Assembly: GCA_009782245.1 (NCBI GenBank)
Contig: WRKK01000207.1
Span: 1 to 6,347, forward strand
Direction: 5' to 3'
Source: Defluviitaleaceae bacterium
Lineage (GTDB): Bacteria; Bacillota; Clostridia; Lachnospirales; WQUN01
DNA length: 6,347 nt
Shown here: positions 6,144 to 6,347 of the stretch, one piece after another
Numbering within the stretch: the first letter of the stretch is position 1
Layout of the letters: every line of letters starts with the position of its first letter
Notes under the pieces: generated by a model
What the model was told of the DNA's origin: nothing
What the model saw: the letters and a program-made list of their open reading frames with translations, nothing else
Database searches by the model: none
Made by a program: the position numbers and the translations under genes

Positions 6144-6165
6144 GATTGCCGATTGCCGATTTGCC
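6144..6165. repeat. Short direct repeats GATTGCC/GATTGCC/GATTTGCC
   Basis: Three near-identical 7-8 bp units lie immediately after the stop codon at 6142. A 10-bp perfect palindrome, TGCTATAGCA, follows at 6174-6183. Neither is followed by a T-run, so no intrinsic terminator is seen here. Confidence 0.4.
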
Positions 6166-6188
6166 TAATATCGTGCTATAGCAGTTTC

Positions 6189-6277
6189 GTAGGGGATATT
6201 ATCCGCCCCACCTGCGTACACTTTTATTGAAGCATTGGGGATTAGACGGACGGGCGACCGAGGACGGTCGCCCCTAC
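6189..6277. repeat. 89-bp palindromic element bounded by GTAGGGG and CCCCTAC
   Basis: The element opens with GTAGGGG (6189-6195) and closes with the exact inverse CCCCTAC (6271-6277). Its left part, GGGG-ATATTATCCG-CCCC (6192-6209), is an imperfect hairpin. Its right part is a perfect 9-bp hairpin, GGGCGACCG-AGGA-CGGTCGCCC (6252-6273). It has no coding potential and is much more GC-rich at its ends than the preceding gene. This suggests a small non-autonomous palindromic repeat of REP or MITE type. Confidence 0.55.
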
Positions 6278-6326
6278 AATATGCGTCCCCGCCCGCCTGA
6301 CGGCGGTCAGGTAGGGGCGACCGTCC
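6262..6326. repeat. 16-bp perfect inverted repeat around a smaller hairpin
   Basis: GGACGGTCGCCCCTAC (6262-6277) is the exact reverse complement of 6311-6326. Between them CCTGAC-GGCG-GTCAGG (6296-6311) forms a second perfect stem. The left arm can pair either with 6252-6260 or with 6311-6326, so alternative structures are possible. Two oppositely oriented copies of one element end are the simplest reading. Confidence 0.6.
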
Positions 6327-6347
6327 CCTGCCCGTCCGGCAGGCGGG
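6327..6347. repeat. GC-rich hairpin at the right window edge
   Basis: CCTGCC (6327-6332) and GGCAGG (6338-6343) form a 6-bp stem around CGTCC. The final CAGGCGGG (6340-6347) is the inverse of CCCGCCTG (6292-6299), so the palindromic cluster probably continues past the window. Confidence 0.45.

Overview
The window carries three protein-coding genes. One is cut off by the left edge, and short AT-rich or palindrome-rich spacers separate them. Strong AAGGAG-type ribosome binding sites, a near-consensus sigma-A type promoter and moderate-to-low GC coding sequence fit a Gram-positive, probably clostridial (Firmicutes) bacterium. This is inference: there is no rRNA, tRNA or housekeeping gene to confirm it.

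Layout. (1) Positions 1-1143, minus strand: the first 381 residues of a secreted Asn/Thr-rich protein with a clear signal peptide; its C-terminus lies beyond the left edge. (2) 1144-1422: a spacer with a tandem and inverted set of GTTRYCGT half-sites just upstream of that gene, then two palindromic elements with GTAGGG/CCCTAC or GGGCGGT/ACCGCCC ends. (3) 1423-4554, minus strand: a 1043-residue exported protein made of a signal peptide, FecR-type domain, helical stretch, 12-proline run, ten GLUG-type motifs at about 28-residue spacing, and a highly acidic Glu/Pro tail with PETG repeats. (4) 4555-4723: a divergent AT-rich promoter region with a very good promoter for the minus-strand gene. (5) 4724-6142, plus strand: a 472-residue protein, apparently cytoplasmic, with two globular domains joined by a Pro/Lys linker of seven 39-bp repeats. 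(6) 6143-6347: a GC-rich spacer dense in palindromes that runs off the right edge.

How the genes relate. The two minus-strand genes both encode exported, probably surface or extracellular proteins. The 279-bp gap and separate promoter-like signals suggest that they are transcribed independently. The plus-strand gene is divergent from the FecR/GLUG gene and shares its 169-bp regulatory region, but nothing in the sequence ties their functions together. No mobile-element gene, CRISPR array, RNA gene or recognisable defence or biosynthetic system is visible. The most notable items are the candidate operator at 1168-1203, the FecR-GLUG-acidic architecture, the unrecognised two-domain protein and the GTAGGGG/CCCCTAC palindromic elements.
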